Below are positions 31,081 to 42,646 of a stretch of DNA of 64,000 nucleotides, one piece after another (the stretch's first letter is position 1; the number at the start of each line of letters is the position of its first letter). The position numbers and the translations under genes are program-made. The stretch lies in the NCBI GenBank assembly GCA_963971285.1, contig OZ020259.1, forward strand, positions 8,556,001 to 8,620,000, given 5' to 3'. The notes below the pieces were generated by a model. That model made no database searches. It was not told the origin of the DNA and saw nothing but the letters and a program-made list of their open reading frames with translations. The stretch is from Astropecten irregularis (Eukaryota; Echinodermata; Asteroidea; Paxillosida; Astropectinidae).

Positions 31081-31650
31081 GCTAAACTTTCGCAGAACTT
31101 TCGCTAAACAAGTCTGAGGAAAGTGGCCGGGAATTGCCTTAGAATGCACCACAGAGCATCTAGAATCAAAATTTTCCCGGGACCCTCGCCGTAACTTTAC
31201 TTGCCTTAAAAAAGTCATAGGATTGCGAGCAACCACAGCATCCTGGTTGGAACATCCAGTTATCATGCTCTTTTCAGACCAAAAACGTACTCACAAAAGA
31301 GTGTCACATGCTGTTACCAAAAAGCCTATTATGTACTTCTACCATGCAAGTCTGATTAAAATCTTTTAAACTTTCGCTAAAAGAAAGTCTGAGGAAAGTG
31401 GCCAGGAATTGCCTTAGAATGCACTACAGAGCATCTAGAATCAAAAATTTCCCGGGGCCCTTAAGCGGGCCCCGGAACCCATGCCGTAACTTTATTTTTT
31501 TTACAATTTTGTTTAGGTTTGCTGGCAACTTAAGCACACTGGTAGGAACATCGAGTTAACCGGCTCTTTTCAGAGCCACGGTCAGCCACCCCATACTCAC
31601 ACAAGAGTGTCACATGGTGTTACCAAAAAACCTGCACTTCTACCATGCAT
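31081..31650. repeat. Imperfect tandem duplication, about 275-285 bp unit
   Basis: 31081-31350 and 31366-31650 share AAGTCTGAGGAAAGTGGCC, GAATTGCCTTAGAATGCA, AGAGCATCTAGAATCAAA and GAGTGTCACATG at matching spacing. No coding. The second unit carries a GGGGCCC...GGGCCCC hairpin the first lacks. Confidence 0.65.
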
Positions 31651-32149
31651 AGCCTCATATCTAAGTTTTATTTTTCAAAGTTGGAGAACACTCGTGATCG
31701 GCACACCTACCACACATGCAAGCGTATGCTAGGCCATAGGCATGGCACTGTATACTGAAAGTTACTAACTTATGAAGTGTAAATTGATGTCCCCCCCCCC
31801 CCATGATCGAGGAGGGATTTCCGCCCATGATTCACGTACACAGAATGTGTATGAAAGAAAGATGAACATCGGGTTTTGAGGTTGGGTAATTCAGTCTTAG
31901 TTTTTTCACTCAATTTCAGTACAATTTTGCTCAAATTCTACATGGTGATAGCCAAGACATAGCTGTATCACAAACAGTTTAATTTCAATATAATGTTCTC
32001 GACACAAAGTGTTGCTTTTTGGGACACCCTGTATACTAAATAGTTATTGATCATCTGCATCAGCAAATTACTCCAGTGTGTGGTCATACGATCGGGTCTT
32101 CCTTAATTGCAAAACTGTTAATGACAGTGTTCAGCAGAGGCCTTGTTAA

Positions 32150-32629
32150 GGTTGCACCCAAGTAAATAAACTCCCATAAACAACAGTGATAAATCCTCGA
32201 ACTTCAAAAACCATTTAAAAATATACAGAACTCTCACAGCTGTTCAAGTTACACAGAAAAATGATGAGGAACATGTCACCTTTCATTTTCTTTTCATTTT
32301 ATGGTAGGGTGACCATTGAATTTTTGAGATATACTCATTCTCAGCTGACCACCCCTAAAACAAGGTATGGATCACTCCAATCAAAGAAGCCATTTTCAAA
32401 AAAACATCCCTCTGCAAAGCGGCTGAAATAGACCCACTTTCTCACCCAATTGCATCCAAAATGGTCACAAATGGAAGCCCAGAGTCCAGGCAGGAGGTCC
32501 AGTGCCATATTTCTTCAATCCTTCATTTTCATAGCTCTCACAACTCTCTTATTTAAAATATATTGAGTGCTTAACTTGTATTAATGAGCTCGGCGGACGG
32601 ATTTTGGCCCTATTTACTTGGGTGCACCC
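32150..32629. repeat. Left terminal direct repeat
   Basis: About 99% identical by eye to 33457-33936. Subterminal AATAAACTCCCAT is shared with the other family members. Confidence 0.75.
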
Positions 32630-33456
32630 TATAAGAGCAGATAGTGTCCATATTTTGACACCATACCACACTGAGGGGAAGCAGAATATTCCAAAGGTCA
32701 CTTATTTGAAAAGAAAATTGAAAAATATCGCTCCTCTGTGAAATGGCAGAGGTTCGCATCTGGGGTGGCGGCCATGTTTTTTGTACAGTTTTATATGGCA
32801 AAGCATACAACTTATATACATGCTAAGATTTTGAACATGAGAATTCTCCATTCCACAACACCAAATCTGGTGTAAATCCTCTCTGTTACACAAATTTCTT
32901 GCTTCATGTGTTCATCTGGGATCATTTTGCAGTGGACATAGCCACATTGGGGTCCCACTTTGGGGGTGGATAAAGGATGGAAGGGGGGTGGGCTTGTCAA
33001 CGATTTTGAGGACACACACTCATTTAATGCACAAGGTGATCTCTTTTAGACAGCCTAGTAGTGAAATACATGTATGAAGTAACACACCCTAGGTGTACTA
33101 CAGTCCAAGATTATTTCCACCCACAGAAAATATCAAAACTACAGAAAATACACACCATTTTCTGTGCATTACATACCATGTTATGATTCCATCCAATTGC
33201 CTGGCACATGTAACTTGTGTTTACTTTGTGTAGTTGGTGACACTTCTGACAAAATGTTTACTCCACTGTGCTTCTTTTCAATAAAACAATGAAAACCCAG
33301 AGATACAACATGTCAAAAGTGTGGTTTTCATGTCATGTTCACTTTTATGTCTATTAGGAGCCTTGTATGCAGAGATAGGAGCAAAAAAACACATGTTTAA
33401 ATCACCCACCAAAACAAAATGGACGCCACCATTCTGCTGGTGCATGTGCAGCTATA

Positions 33457-33936
33457 GGTTGCACTCAAGTAAATAAACTCCCATAGACAACAGTGATAAA
33501 TCCTCGAACTTCAAAAATCATTTAAAAATATACAGAACTCTCACAGCTGTTCAAATTACACAGAAAAATGATGAGGAACATGTCACCTTTCATTTTCTTT
33601 TCATTTTATGGTAGGGTGACCATTGAATTTTTGAGATATACTCATTCTCAGCTGACCACCCCTAAAACAAGGTATGGATCACTCCAATCAAAGAAGCCAT
33701 TTTCAAAAAAACATCCCTCTGCAAAGCGGCTGAAATAGACCCACTTTCTCACCCAATTGCATCCAAAATGGTCACAAATGGAAGCCCAGAGTCCAGGCAG
33801 GAGGTCCAGTGCCATATTTCTTCAATCCTTCATTTTCATAGCTCTCACAACTCTCTTATTTAAAATATATTGAGTGCTTAACTTTTATTAATGAGCTCGG
33901 CGGACGGATTTTGGCCCTATTTACTTGGGTGCACCC
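33457..33936. repeat. Right terminal direct repeat
   Basis: Partner of 32150-32629, followed directly by TTAA, which also precedes the left copy. Confidence 0.75.
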
Positions 33937-34419
33937 TTAAACCTTTTGGTGTGTACTTTGACCTCTTCTGGGCATGCGTGGTGAGACCGTATTTTTATCC
34001 TAATTCTGGTAACGCCGTGACGCTGCATCGGGCATTCGGCGCAGGATAAACTCTTTGTGGATCCAGAGGCGAATATTTCCACAAAGTGCTGCTCTCCGTG
34101 AGTTCTATAATCATGATAGGAACGATAGGTAGAATTACAGATGAACGGGATGGGAATACCAGCAGGTTATACTTTAGGTAATCAATACTAACTTTTAAAA
34201 TAAGGAAAAGAGTATCCCAGCATCCGCTACCGTAATCGTCGTTCATTTTTTCATTTATCTCTTCTGCAATAACCACTCATATAAAAATAAATGTGACCTA
34301 AAAATGACATACATGGTGGAAATTGCTTGGTCCTTGCTCCGCAAAAAAAAAAACCCAAAAAAGTAGTCCAAGATTATATAAATAGATGGTAACAAACAAT
34401 GCAAAATCAGAATAAAAGC

Positions 34420-35200
34420 CCTACACTGAGTTGTTCTTGTAGTTTTGGTAGCAACAGTCTAGTTGGAACAGAGCATTGCCTGGGTGTGACTTATCCCGTG
34501 CACTTGCCACGGCCTGCTTCTGTAACCTTGCCATTATAATTTCCTCCACTGATGGTAGCCGCTGACCAAACGATCTTACATGCGGTCAAAGTGTCCTCTG
34601 GGCCGCCGTGGAGCCATCATACCAGATCAGACACTGATGCAGAGCGTCAAAACGCTCTCCACCACGGACCGGCAAAAATCAACCAGTACTCGCTGGCCGA
34701 AGCCAAAGCTCCTCATCCGGCGTAAGAAGAAAAGCCGCTGCTGGGCCTTTTTCACACAGTGGTGAACTTGTGCCGACCAGGTCAGGTCACTCACAATGTG
34801 GATGCCCAGGAACTTAAAGACGTGCACTCTTTCAACTTCTGAAGAGTCAGTTAACAAAAGAAAAATCGGAGTTTTGCTCCGGGAAAATCGACAACAATCT
34901 CCTTGGTCTTAGCCACATTAAGCTCGAGGTTGTTATCTGAGCACCACCCCAAGAGTCCCTCGACCTGGTGACGATAGTCACTTTCATCACTGTGCCGAAT
35001 CAGGCCCTCTGCAGCCGTGTCGTCCGCAAACTTTGAAGTACATGTACATGTATAATCATTTGTCATCAGTGAATACAACAATGAACACAACCCTGAGGAG
35101 CACCAGTATTCAGCATTCTCATCTCAGAAAAGTTATCACCTGATATCACGCTGATAAATGGCCGTCAAGAAGTTAAATATCCAGTGACAAAGGGCAAGAG
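34420..35200 (-). mobile_element. LINE fragment, CR1/L2/Rex1-like reverse transcriptase C-terminal part
   Basis: On the minus strand the pieces LYSLMTND, SKFADDTAAEGLI (FADD catalytic box), WCSDNNLELNVAKTKEIVVD, VHVFKFLGIHI, VESVLTLCISVWYDGST and LPSVEEIIMARL appear in the order typical of these RTs. The frame changes between FADD and FKFLG, and there is a stop after AQRTL, so it is dead. Both ends are missing; it is probably 3'-biased as LINE copies usually are. Confidence 0.8.
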
Positions 35201-37560
35201 GCAGTATATGCGTTGCCATATGTTGCCAAATTAAAAAAGGGGGGGCATCACTAGCCAGAGCAAAAGAAAGACAAACTACTAAGAAGTATAGTTTATTTGA
35301 ACGATCTTGACAACACCCACGTTATTTTATGCGGAGATTGGAATCTGATTTTAAATGAATTTCTCGACTGTGTGAACTATAGTAATCTGAATAACCCCCT
35401 AGCAAGAAACAGGGTACTTAATAATTATGTGTTATGAATTTGATTTATTAGATGTTTGGTGAGTACATAATTTTGATTGTCATAGATATACTTGGAGACA
35501 GCATCAAACTCTGAAACAATCTAGGCTGGATTATTTTCTCATTTCATCAGAATTAAATTCTTAACTTATTAGTTGTGACATTAAGCCAGGATATAGAACT
35601 GATCACTCTCTCATTGATATTAAATTTGATCTCAGTGAGGTGGAGCGAGGTCAAGGTTACTGGAAATTTAACAATTCATTATTGATGGATAAAGCTTACT
35701 CGGAGTCAGTTCGAGAAACAATTTGGGAGTTGGTAGAAGAGTATGTATTGTCTCCATATTCACGTGATAATTTAAGAAACATGCATCCACGGAATATCCT
35801 TTTTTCTATTAATCATCAAACTTTTTTGAAATATTGTTGAAAATAAGGTCGAAGACTATTTCTTTCTCTGCCTGGAAGAAGAAAGAAACCAGAAATATAG
35901 AGATTATACTTGAGAAAGAGATAAGTATTTTGTCAGACAAAGTTCCCGATGGTGATTTGGATTCAGTTGAGCTCTTAAATGCCAAGCAGGCAGATCTGGT
36001 CGATCTCCGCAAAGGTAAAATGGAAGGGTTTTTAATAAGATCCAAATCAAGATGGATGGAGAGTGGTGAAAAACTCCTCCAAATACTTTCTAAATCTAGA
36101 GAAGCGCAACTTTGTGAATAAATCAATTCAATGTATTATTAATGATGCCAACTGTAGACTTACTAGTCCCAAAGACATCTTACAGGAGGCTATGTGTTTT
36201 TATGACAAACTTTATTTTACTCGTAATGTCGAAGAAAATGTTGATCGCAAATCAATTTTTGTTGCAGCTGATTAAAGTATTCTTTCTGATAATATGCGAG
36301 ACAGCATCAAGGGGCCCTTATCCCACGATGAACTTATGTTTGTTTAAAAAGCCAAGAATGGAAAGTCCCCAGGCTCTGATGGTTTCAGTTATGAGTTTTA
36401 TAACTATTTTGCTTCAGGCTTGTCATGGTATCTGTTATATACGGTCTTTAAATGGTGCATATATTACTGGTCAACTTTCTGTTACGCAGAGATACGGTAT
36501 AGTTACTATTTTACCTAAAGGGGACAAGCCAAGGCAGTATTTAAAAAATTGGCGTCCAATCTCGCTTTTAAACACTTCGTACAAAATTGCCTCAGCATGT
36601 ATTGCGGAAAGACTCAAATCGTGTCTTCCACACATTATCCACGAAAGACAAAAGGGTCTTATGGCAGATCGGTTCATTGGAGAAAATATCCGATTCATGT
36701 ATGATTTGTTGAATGTCACTGAATCTAAAAGCATCCCTGGTATATTTCTTTCTATTGATTTTTGAAAAAGCATTCGACTCCATTTCACATAACTTTATTT
36801 TCAGTTCTGCATGAATTTAGTTTCGGCCCTTCAGTTCAGAAGTGGATCAGGGTGCTTTATAACCAAGCCTCTTCTTCAGTTCTAGTCAATGGATTCCTTT
36901 CCCAATCATTTCAAATTGTGAGAGGGTGTAGGCAGGGAGACGGCCTAAGTCCTTATCTGTTCCTTTTATGTGCAGAAGTTCTATCAAGGATGATTTGTAA
37001 TGACAAAAATCTCAAAGGTATTCAAGTTGAGGGAACGGAGTTTCGATTGTCCCAATATGCAGTTGATACAGTCTTGTTTCTGAATGGCACAGCGGAGTCT
37101 GTACGTGCATCCTTTCTTGATATTCTTGATCAGTATGCTCGCATGTCGGGGCTTAAGGTAAATGTTGACAAAACAAATGCCATTTGGATTGGTTCAATGA
37201 AAGGTAGCGGGGCGAAGCTCTGTGAAGAGATTAACGTGAACTGGGTTGCGGCCAAGCACCCATTTAAAATTCTTGGCATCGAGTTCTCAACGGATCTTGA
37301 TTCTATGACTCTGTTAAAATACGATAGGATTATCCAGTCCATACGTGGCCAAATCTTTAACTAGACAAAGAGACATCTGACTGTATTGGGTAGAATTGCT
37401 GTAGTTAAATCGTTACTGTTATCCAAACTGACTTATTTTGTGTTAACCATTCCCAATCCTCCATGTAATATGATCAAGGAATAAAACACTCTGGAAAGGA
37501 CAGGATCGAGTGGCTAGAAACCAAATCATCCAAGATTATGGTCAGGGTGGGTTGCGAATA

Positions 37561-37642
37561 CACGGGTTTACACCTTGGCGGCCATCTTAGATTTTGATCG
37601 CGACTTCAAAACGAGGCACTATCACGCATGTGTAAACCCGTG
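37561..37642. mobile_element. 82-bp MITE with TA duplication
   Basis: The perfect 13-bp ends CACGGGTTTACAC / GTGTAAACCCGTG are flanked by TA on both sides (37559-37560, 37643-37644), inside LINE coding. The TA target fits Tc1/mariner-type mobilisation. Very small for a MITE. Confidence 0.75.
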
Positions 37643-37714
37643 TATTGTTGACCTTCGGGCTTATGACGCTCTAAAAATCACTTGGTTACGTAGACTTTTT
37701 AAGGCACATTGTTC

Positions 37715-38017
37715 TGGGCCCAATTTCATGAAATCCGTTACGGCCTATTTTTGTGCTTACGAGTACTGCTACGCGTGAAATCTATTTCATGGAATCCGTA
37801 AGCAAGACTCTCGGTTAGCGAAGAATTTCTTGGCTAACCGTGATGATTTTCTGCTAACGCGCTGTCGTATGCATTCTGCACAAATTCCTTGCTTACCGTT
37901 TAATACCAAAAAGGAAACTCTTCCGTGAAATACGCTAACCGTAACCAAAAAAATTCTGCTACCGTAAGCGAAGAATGTTTGCTAACGGTAACGGATTCTG
38001 ATGAAATTGGGCCCCGG
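37715..38017. mobile_element. MITE, GGGCCCAATTTCATG ends
   Basis: Inverted ends TGGGCCCAATTTCATGAAAT and ATGAAATTGGGCCCC with CGGTAACGGATT-type subterminal words. About 300 bp inside the LINE. A half copy occurs at 19580-19702. Confidence 0.75.
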
Positions 38018-39126
38018 TTGGTTTGTACTGTGTAACTATATTTTTGATGTGTCCCGTCTGTCTTTATTGGAAGGAGGTTCCGTCAAGTTTATTGGTACTA
38101 ATGTATCTGGTCAGATGTATTCACGGCATGGTCTAACTTTACCTTGGTTCATATGCCTATAAACAGAGAGGAGGTACTTAAGAGTTCTCTTTGGTTCAAT
38201 GACAAAATTAAGGTTAATAAGAATTGTATTTGTTATAAACATTGGGCGATTAAGGGCGTTAAATTCATTTGCGATCTAGTAAACGAGAATGGTACTTTCC
38301 TATCTCTTGAAGGTTTTAAGAATGCATTCAATGTGAATACCAATGTTCTGGAGTATGGCGGGGTGTTGAGAGCGGTCAAGATTGCTTTTGGAGAATGATG
38401 TCTGAAACGTCAGTTATTTCTTACCCATTTGTGCCGTTCAACCTTTAATCCCTATTAAGGGACCAAAAAGGATCGCAAAGAATATACAATGTTCTGGTCT
38501 CACTCAAACATGTGCAAAGAAAATGTATAGATAAGTGGAATGTTAAACTAAATGCTGACTTCAACTTTTCGAAATGGTCTCTTATTTTCAATATCCCATA
38601 CGCTTGTACAGTAGACACTAAATTACAGTGGTTTCAATATAGATTAATACATCGGATCCTGGGTACTAACTTATTTCTTTTAAAGATCGGCAAAACAGAC
38701 ACTAATCTCTGTCCATTCTGTAAGAAGGAAGAGGAGACACTTATTCATTTGTTTTGTACTCTTATGGATTAAAGAAAAAACCAACCTGTCGATTGCAGTG
38801 GACAATACAGTCTTTCTATTTGGTAACGCCAATGTCAACAGTAAAGTGTGCAATTTGATATTTCTGATTTGTAGATTCCACGTGTACAAAATGAAAATGA
38901 ATGAAAAATGTCCTTCTCTCTCAGCTTTGAAAACAGATGTGAAGAATTATTACTTGATGGAAAAATATGTTTTTTACTAATGGAGTGGGTTACAAATTCG
39001 ACAAAAAATGGGACCAATTTTTGACTCTAGGCCAAGGTTAGCTATTTTTCATTTATTGGAATTTTATTTTGTATCTGTTGACAAATTGTATAGATGTTAA
39101 CAAAAGAATCAGTGAAATGAAATAAA

Positions 39127-39738
39127 TGAGCACCCCGGATAAAAAACAATTTTAAAATACATTATTAATGCAAATAAGGCTACGTCATGATGTGCCTACA
39201 ACGCGGGGGTAAATGCTCGGAATTTTCCGGGCAGTTTGGAGTAAAGTGACAAGACGTTATTACGGGCTTGTGTGTGTGGCGTAGACGCTATTTCGGGTCG
39301 TTTGTTGTGTTGACACGCCCGATCTGTTGGCCAACCACAACGACGTAATAACGCCTTGATCAAGACCATAAACAAAGGATGTTGCTGAATTAACTGGATG
39401 GCCTTGAAAGTGCATTGTTACACGCTTCGTTTTATTTGTATGCGTACGCATGACTGGTTTGCTTATGAATATTTAATGAGATCGGTGAACGTATTTTCAA
39501 AATTCGCTTTCTCCTAATTTTGTCTTTGAAAGCATACATTTAATTGAAATAGTAGTATAGGAAAGGTTCCTTTCGTGCCGTTCAAAGAGATTATTTAAAT
39601 TTCTAACCAGTTGCAAAATGAGAAATGTATAGCTCGAAAAAAATGCCGGAATTGTTTTCTCATTTAAATGTTAAGGAAAGATTTGAGGCTTTGCATGGTG
39701 ACAATTGGTATGTGGATCGGTTTGCGGAGACACCATGT
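39127..39738. other. Spacer between LINE and repeat field
   Basis: AT-rich sequence. No gene or clear repeat recognised. Confidence 0.4.
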
Positions 39739-39740
39739 AT

Positions 39741-39941
39741 TAATCGTTCGTACTTTCGCACGTCTATATCGTTCGCACTTCTATATCGTTCGCTCTAGTC
39801 GCAATTAGGTCTCAACGTTTCGACTAGCCTGCTCTAGTCCTCCTGATGAGGACTAGAGCAATCTTAACTTTGAGCGAAACTTTGAGAACTAATTGATTGA
39901 GAGTGCGAACGATATAGAAGCGCGAAAGTACGAACGATTAT
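39741..39941. repeat. Foldback next to the repeat field
   Basis: The left arm AATCGTTCGTACTTTCGC then CTATATCGTTCGCACTTC pairs with GAACGATATAGAAGCGCG then AAAGTACGAACGATT at the right. The tip carries CTAGTCCTCCTGATGAGGAC. About 200 bp, immediately before the first 5' hairpin module. Confidence 0.65.
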
Positions 39942-39942
39942 T

Positions 39943-40283
39943 AGCTGTTCCGACATTTCGGATGTCGGAACAGGTTTAGTTTTTGCTTAGATTTTTAGCT
40001 GTTCCGACATTTCGGATGTCGGAACAGGTTTAGTTTTTGCTTAGATTTTTATTATTAGCTGTTCCGACATTTCGGATGTCGGAACAGGTTTAGTTTTTGC
40101 TTAGATTTTTATTAGCTGTTCCGACATTTCTGATGTCGGAACAGGTTTTGTTTTTGTTCTGATTTTTATTAGCTGTTCCGACATTTCTGATGTCGGAACA
40201 GGTTTTGTTTTTGTTCTGATTTTTATTAGCTGTTCCGACATTTCTGATGTCGGAACAGGTTTTGTTTTTGTTCTGATTTTTAT
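39943..40283 (+). repeat. Six tandem copies of the 5' hairpin module
   Basis: Module starts at 39943, 39997, 40057, 40114, 40171 and 40228, a period of 54-60 bp. Each has the hairpin CTGTTCCGACAT / ATGTCGGAACAG and then GTTTTTG and ATTTTTATTA. The first three carry TTTCGGATG, the last three TTTCTGATG, so local amplification happened in two bouts. Confidence 0.85.
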
Positions 40284-40478
40284 TATTATTATTATTATAC
40301 TTTATCACCCAAAGTTTGTTTATTCCTGATCTCTTACTTAGCTTCTTCTGATCAGCTTATATGAGGTATCATATGAAAGCTTATAAGCTGAAGTTAATCC
40401 TAAGACTGAGTTTGTTAAAATTCTTAATTAATTATGCACGTGACAGCTCATTTGCATATTTAATTAGTCAATTTTGTT

Positions 40479-41020
40479 AGCAGCGTATCTCGAGAACTAC
40501 AAATGCTATGAAAATAATTCTTTTTGCAAAGGCTTAGTAGCATCATGTAGTTGTGCATGCTGTCAAGAAATTTACCGTGACGTCATCATGACGTCATCAA
40601 AAATGCTGATTTTATTATTAGCAGCATATCTCGAGAACGGTAAGTGCTACGGTAATGATTCTTTTTGTAAAAGCTTTGTAACATCATGTAGTTGTGCATG
40701 CTGCCACAAAATTTACAGTGACGTCATCATGACGTCATCAAAAAAGGTAATTTTTGGTTAAGAGCATTATATCTGGAGAACGGTAAGTGCTACGGTATTG
40801 GTTCTTTTTGTAAAAGCTTTGTTAGACCCTGTAGATTTGCATGCTGTTGTGAAATTAACTGTGACGTCATTATGACGTCATCAAAAGGCATAATTTATGT
40901 TTGCAGCATATCTTGAGTATGACAAAAGCTATGGTAATGATTCTTTTCACAAAAGCTTTGTTAGACAATTTAGATGCACGCTGCTTTGTAAATGACCGTG
41001 ACGTAATCATGATGTCATCG
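40479..41020 (+). repeat. Example set of four core subrepeats with double CREs
   Basis: Each subrepeat runs from GCAGCATATCTCGAGAACGG through TTCTTTTTGTAAAAGCTTTG and TTGTGCATGCTGC to GTGACGTCATCATGACGTCA, then a TCAAAAA tail. TGACGTCA is the CRE/ATF site; two copies sit 11 bp apart start to start. The set recurs in nearly all units, so dozens of CRE pairs lie in 19 kb. Confidence 0.8.
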
Positions 41021-42538
41021 GAGCTTTTATAAAGCTGATCAAATAAGTCGGAACAGCTCCGTGTTCGTCCACGAACACTTAAATGTCTAGTTATTATTAT
41101 TATTATTATACTTTATCACCCAAAGTTTGTTTATTCCTTATCTCTTACTTAGCTTCTTCTGATCAGCTTAGATGAGGTATCATATGAAAGCTTATAAGCT
41201 GAAGTTAATCCTAAGACTGGGTTTTTTAAAATTCTTAATTAATTAGGCACGTGACAGCTCATTTGCATATTTAATTAGTCAATTTTGTTAGCAGCGTAAC
41301 TCGAGAACCACAAATGCTGTGAATATAATTCTTTTTCCAAAAGCTTAGTTACATCATGTAGTTGTGCATGCTGCCACGAAATTTAGTGTGACGTCATCAT
41401 GACGTCATCAAAAATGCTGATTTTATTATTAGCAGCATATCTCAAGAACGGTAAGTGCTACGGTAATGATTCTTTTTGTAAAAGCTTTGTTACATCATAT
41501 AGTTGTGCATGCTACCCCAAAATTTACAGTGACGTCATCATGACGTCATCAAAAAAGGTAATTTTTGGTTTATAGCAGTATATCTTGAGAACGGTAAGTG
41601 CTACGGTATTGGTTCTTTTTTTAAAAGCTTTGTTAGACCCTGTAGATTTGCATGCTGTTGTGAAATTAACTGTGACGTCATAAAAAGGCATAATTTATGT
41701 TTGCAGCATATCTTGAGAATGACAAAAGCTATGGTAATGATTCTTTTCACAAAAGCTTTGTTAGAAACTTTAGATGCACGCTGCTTTGTAAATGACCGTG
41801 ACGTCATCATGACGTCATCGGAGCTTATAAAGCTGATCAAATAAGTCGGAACAGCTCCGTGTTCGTCCACGAACACTTAAATGTCTAGTTATTATTATTA
41901 TTATACTTTATCACCCAAAGTTTGTTTATTCCTTATCCCTTACTTAGCTTCTTCTGATCAGCTTAAATGAGGTATCTTATGAAAGCTTATAAGCTGAAGT
42001 TAATCCTAAGACTGAGTTTGTTAAAATTCTTAATTAATTATGCACGTGACAGCTCATTTGCATATTTAATTAGTCAATTTGGTTAGCAGCATATCTTGAG
42101 AACGACAAAGGCTATGAATATGATTCTTTTTGCAAAGGCTTAGTAGCATCATGTAGTTGTGCATGCTGCCAAGAAATTTACCGTGACGTCATCATGACGT
42201 CATCAAAAATGCTGATTTTATTATTAGCAGCATATCTCGAGAACGGTAAATGCTACGGTAATGATTCTTTTTGTAAAAGCTTTGTTACACCATGTAGTTG
42301 TGCATGCAGCCCCGAAATTTATAGTGACGTCATCATGACGTCATCAAAAAGGGTAATTTTTGGTTTATAGCAGTATATCTCGAGAACGGTGAGTGCTACG
42401 GTATTGGTTCTTTTTGTATAAGCTTTGTTAGACCCTGTAGATTTGCATGCTGTTGTGAAATTAACTGTGACGTCATTATGACGTCATCAAAAAGCATAAT
42501 TTATGTTTGCAGCATATCTTGAGAATGACAAAAGCTAT

Positions 42539-42646
42539 TTTTTTTTTTTTTTATGAAAAATCGCCAATCACAAGGCCCAAAACAGGCCACTCCAGGTGAT
42601 GGCTAAAACGAGGAGAAAAGGGAACAAAGAAGAAATCATGGGGTAG
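42539..42646 (-). mobile_element. SINE-like retroposed insert in unit 3
   Basis: 108 bp beginning with a T run on the plus strand, flanked by the 8-bp duplication AAAGCTAT (42531-42538, 42647-42654). Minus-strand reading ends in an A run after GATTTTTCAT and contains CACCTGGAGTGGCC. The neighbouring unit 4 lacks it, so it came after that unit duplication or only in this unit. Confidence 0.75.

Larger units (their letters stand above)
30274..32145. other. Upstream of the first visible KHK exon; repeats, no gene seen
   Basis: Contains a K remnant (30995-31080), an imperfect tandem duplication (31081-31650) and a poly-C run at about 31792. The expected N-terminal KHK exon (GGNASN region) was sought on the minus strand and not found. 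Confidence 0.4.
32150..33936. mobile_element. Second element with about 480-bp direct terminal repeats
   Basis: 32150-32629 and 33457-33936 are direct repeats (about 5 differences seen). The core is 827 bp, the outer flanks TTAA (32146-32149, 33937-33940) and the inner borders TATA (32630-32633, 33453-33456). The ends GGTTGCACCCAAGTAAATA and TATTTACTTGGGTGCACCC are inverted repeats. The arrangement is the same as at 5393-7281, and parts of the cores resemble each other (GAAAATTGAAAAATAT near the left, CAAAATGG near the right). No gene in the core. Confidence 0.72.
35283..39126 (+). mobile_element. L1/Tx1-like LINE, 5'-truncated and decayed
   Basis: Translated pieces follow the order of L1-type ORF2. 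Endonuclease end: CGDWNLILN, QSRLDYFLIS, GYRTDHSLI, RGQGYWKFNNSLL. A linker follows, then RT: LKNWRPISLLNTSYKIAS, KAFDSISHNF, GCRQGDGLSPYLFLLCAE. The catalytic box is altered to YAVDT instead of YADDT, followed by HPFKILGIEFS. Last comes a zf-RVT end, LCPFCKKEEETLIHLFC (38709-38759). Several frame changes and stops break it. Two MITEs have inserted (37561-37642, 37715-38017). The 3' limit near AAATAAATGAG is approximate. Confidence 0.85.

Noticed and set aside
33995-34276. 93-codon minus-strand open frame, tested as the missing KHK N-terminal exon
   Set aside because: No PfkB N-terminal features (no GGNASN-like motif, no hydrophobic first strand), and no in-phase splice site leading to 30273.
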